A DNA stretch of 22,500 nucleotides from assembly GCF_000485595.1 (NCBI RefSeq), contig NW_014577296.1:52165-74664 (forward strand), read 5' to 3'. This document shows positions 19,582-22,500 of this stretch, in pieces. A program made the position numbers and the translations under genes. Below the pieces are notes generated by a model, which worked only from the letters and a program-made list of their open reading frames with translations, did not search any database and was not told the origin of the DNA. Source of the DNA: Priapulus caudatus. Lineage: Eukaryota > Priapulida > Priapulimorpha > Priapulimorphida > Priapulidae. Each line of letters starts with the position of its first letter. Position 1 is the first letter of the stretch.

Positions 19582-19659
19582 GGGGGCATTGAGAAAATAT
19601 TCTTTGACCCCCCATGTTATCAACGTGAGGCTATCCCTAGCCAGACGACCCCAGGGTAG

Positions 19660-19934
19660 CGAGCAGTTCGATGCACATTTTAACACATTTACAACTACAA
19701 CTGTTATTAGAGTTATATCAACTTTACTTGCTCTTTCCTCTTTGCATTGATGGTGTTGACGCGTGATGGCTAGAGCGCAACTAATTGTTTGCCGGATACT
19801 GCCTAAGTATTGAGGATGCGAATTAAGCACTCTTCATGTTGGATATCGACTTGCTTCTCTGAAAAACGTGGAGCAACGTAATCTGTTTGCTATTTTATCG
19901 CTGTATTCATCATTCATAAATATATCACAGATAC

Positions 19935-19939
<5 letters not shown>
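19660..19939. other. unique sequence, possibly the 3' part of the retroelement
   Basis: No open frame or repeat is recognised. It may include untranslated 3' sequence of the Penelope-like element, whose end cannot be placed. Confidence 0.35.

Positions 19940-19980
<41 letters not shown>
19940..19980. repeat. (TAA)n trinucleotide microsatellite
   Basis: About 13 uninterrupted TAA units. Confidence 0.95.
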
Positions 19981-19981
<1 letters not shown>

Positions 19982-20266
19982 AATTCGCTCTTCCCTTATT
20001 AATCAGCCATTATTATTTTCTCTCCCCGTGTTGTCTCTCGTCCTTCCGTCTTTTTTGTTCCCCTTTTCGTTGTCTCTCCCGCTTTTTCTTCTTTTCGTTC
20101 TCTCTTTCCCCGCTCTCTCTCTTGATCTGTACATCTTCTTGCTATTTTTTTACGCCTTACCATATTCCACGTGCGCTCACGCTTATCTACTACCGTTTGG
20201 TATCGCAATTTCTCTCTTGCTATATATAATAGTCCTGCACATTATGCACTCGTGGCAGGAATACGA
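19981..20266. other. CT-rich low-complexity sequence
   Basis: Pyrimidine-rich from about 20015 to 20135, with many TCTC and CTTTT clusters. The open frames on both strands (20028-20270 plus, 19999-20208 minus) reflect this composition and are not taken as genes. Confidence 0.6.
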
Positions 20267-20342
20267 GTAAATTTTTACTAGATTACTCCATTATACTAAA
20301 TTTTTACGAGATTACGAATTTACGTAAATTTTATGAGATTAC
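20267..20342. repeat. 28/29-bp minisatellite, three copies
   Basis: Units based on TAAATTTTTACGAGATTAC start at 20267, 20296 and 20324 (spacing 29 and 28), with a few substitutions and one missing T in the third copy. Confidence 0.8.
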
Positions 20343-20735
20343 GGTATTTTTAGAGCAGACGAAGAACACTAAACAATGAGATCAGCGAATCGAATTCAAT
20401 GAGCGTGTTTACTACGCACGTGCTGTCACGTCACGTGCGCGCAAACGAGCAGCAGAACTGGAGCGCCACCAAACGAAACAACAGCTACATTTTGCTAAGA
20501 TTAGCTCAATTTAGCTCACCTGGACTGCTGCGGTCTATCGCGAGCCCAATAATTACACGCGTGGTTGAATGGCTCGCACATAGTAGTCAATACTACAGGG
20601 CGTTTCCGAGTGCATACGTGTAATGTGCGGCTATTGATAACCAGATGGAGCATGTATGTGCATGGACATGCATATCTTAGCGAATATAATCATGTAAACT
20701 AAATTAACAACCGGGCAACGATCTAGATCCAAATA
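20343..20735. other. unique sequence with an inverted CACGTG pair, no gene recognised
   Basis: CGCACGTG (20415-20422) and CACGTGCG (20432-20439) form an exact inverted pair of E-box cores, similar in design to the pair at 15182-15221. A possible minus-strand splice donor, CCAG|GTGAGC, lies near 20515. The open frame 20399-20623 has no recognisable content. Confidence 0.4.
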
Positions 20736-20751
20736 AACACACACACACACA

Positions 20752-20791
<40 letters not shown>

Positions 20792-22500
20792 CACACGCAC
20801 GCACGCACGCACACACACACACACACACACATACACACATACACACATACACACATACATACATACATACATACATATAGGCCTACATACATACATACAT
20901 ACATACGTACGTACGTACGTACGTACGTACGTACGTACGTACGTACTTAGCAGTACATACATAATACATTACATACATACATACTATACATATAGCTACA
21001 TATACATCATACATAATACATACACTACGTACGTACTACGTACGAGCTACGTACTACTAGTACATAATACATACATACATACATACATACTCAATTCACA
21101 TACATACTAACATACATAAAGGAAACACTACATATACATACACATACATACTACATAATACATCATCATAAACCTACACATCATACATACACATACATAC
21201 TACTACATACATACATACATACATACATACATCATACATACATACATACATACTACATACATTACATACATCTCGACATACATACATACATACATACATA
21301 CACATATCATACAACACTACATACATACATACATACATATACATACTACATACATACATACACATCATACATACCATATACCATTACATAAACTAATACA
21401 TCAACATACATACATACATACATACATACATACATACAAATACATACATACATACATACATACATACTACATCATCATACATCTACATACATACACTACA
21501 TTACTAACATACATACATACATACAATACATAATACATACATACAACTACTACATACTATACATACATACATACATACATACATACATACATACATACAT
21601 ACATACATACAGTACATTACATAGCATACATACAACAACTACACAACAATACATATTCAATTACATACATACAATTACATACATACATACATAGCACAAT
21701 CCATCACTACATACACTACTAATCATACATACATACATACATACATACATAATCAACATCATAACATCATATACAGTACATACATACATACATACATACA
21801 TCATAACACTATACATACATACATAACTACTACTAATAAACTACATAACTAATACAACATAACAATACAATACATAACATACATACATACATACATACAA
21901 ACTACATCATACATACATACATACAATACATACATACTACATTACATACATACATACATAGCATACATATACATAACACTACATAACATTACATACATAC
22001 ATACATACATACATACTACATACATGCATACATACATACATACATACATTACATACATATGACATACATACATACATACATACATACTACCATACATACA
22101 TACATACATACATACATACATACATACATTACATCAACATACTTACATACTATAATAACTCATACATACTATACATACATACGATACATACATACATACA
22201 TACATCTACATACATACATACATACACTACATACATGACATACATACTATGTACATATACTACATACTATACATACATACATACATCCATACTACTTACA
22301 TACATACATACATAACATACCATACATACATACATACATACATACGTACATACATAAACATACATACATCAGACATCATACATGACATAATACATACATA
22401 ATACATCCATACATACATAATACATACATAAATCATCATAGACATACATACATATAATACATACATAAATCTACATACATATCATACATACATACACATA
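20736..22500. repeat. compound CA / CGCA / TACG / TACA microsatellite, right edge
   Basis: In order: (CA)n from 20736, (CGCA)n from about 20751, (CA)n and ACACAT from about 20811, (TACA)n from about 20855, (TACG)n at 20905-20946, then a degenerate (TACA)n array that runs off the right edge. The TACA part departs from its 4-bp period mainly by small losses and gains, with few substitutions. Open frames of Tyr-Val-Cys-Met repeats on the minus strand are artefacts. Confidence 0.95.

Larger units (their letters stand above)
18430..19659 (+). mobile_element. 5'-truncated Penelope-like retroelement (RT + GIY-YIG)
   Basis: A copy of a canonical Penelope-like element: reverse transcriptase, linker, Cys-rich segment, then GIY-YIG endonuclease, in the order known for this group. 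The N-terminal half of the RT is missing, as in a 5'-truncated insertion. The coding content is spread over frames 1, 2, 1, 2 and 1, with shifts at about 18466-18471 (A6), 18775-18780 (G4), 18897-18906 (A10) and between about 19330 and 19366. After the TGA at 19579 the same frame stays open to TAG at 19657, possibly a former C-terminus. The 3' boundary and target duplication were not found. Confidence 0.9.

Noticed and set aside
20500-20530. Minus-strand CCAG|GTGAGC as donor of a 5' non-coding exon of the hormone gene
   Set aside because: No pyrimidine-rich acceptor is seen just upstream of the ATG at 14730, so nothing links the two.
20867-22500. Regularly spaced repeats considered as a CRISPR array
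   Set aside because: The unit is a 4-bp microsatellite without unique spacers, in an animal genome.

Overview
The window looks like nuclear DNA of an invertebrate animal. The evidence is spliced genes with GT-AG introns, abundant undepleted CpG, long microsatellites, a Penelope-like retroelement, a non-LTR retrotransposon relic and short inverted-repeat transposons. The species cannot be read from the sequence. The one confident host gene encodes an insulin/IGF-type peptide with the basic six cysteines, without the extra pair usual in molluscan insulins. That mildly favours a deuterostome (echinoderm, hemichordate or cephalochordate) but does not settle it.

Layout. 1-1400 is a compound (GACA)n/(GATA)n array running off the left edge. 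1401-8346 has no recognisable gene; it holds (CA)n, (CT)n and (TA)n tracts, a minisatellite with a TTTATACGCT core, small palindromes and a 42-bp duplication. 8566-9509 is an AT-rich block made from copies of a ~215-bp inverted-repeat transposon (MITE), two of them in opposite orientation.

9730-14730 (minus strand) is the insulin/IGF-like gene. The exon at 14553-14730 encodes signal peptide and B chain. The exon at 9751-10082 (or to 9730) encodes the C domain, A chain and a D/E-type tail. Between them lies a 4.47-kb phase-1 intron with consensus donor and acceptor. A CCAAT box inside an inverted pair of CACGTG boxes (15182-15221) is a possible promoter element.

15260-17250 has no gene, only a degenerate ~50-bp tandem repeat. 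17253-18041 (minus) is a frameshifted LINE-type reverse transcriptase relic, interrupted by a 100-bp foldback MITE flanked by a 9-bp target duplication. A GC-rich 26-bp inverted repeat (18076-18140) follows. 18430-19581 (plus) is a 5'-truncated Penelope-like element whose reverse transcriptase and GIY-YIG endonuclease are spread over several frames. From 20736 to the right edge is a compound CA/CGCA/TACG/TACA microsatellite.

The peptide gene is the only evident functional unit; the rest is transposon and satellite sequence around and inside it. The PLE frameshifts fall at or near homopolymers and the tetranucleotide arrays deviate mostly by small indels. Uncorrected long-read assembly errors may therefore contribute, which matters when calling these elements dead.
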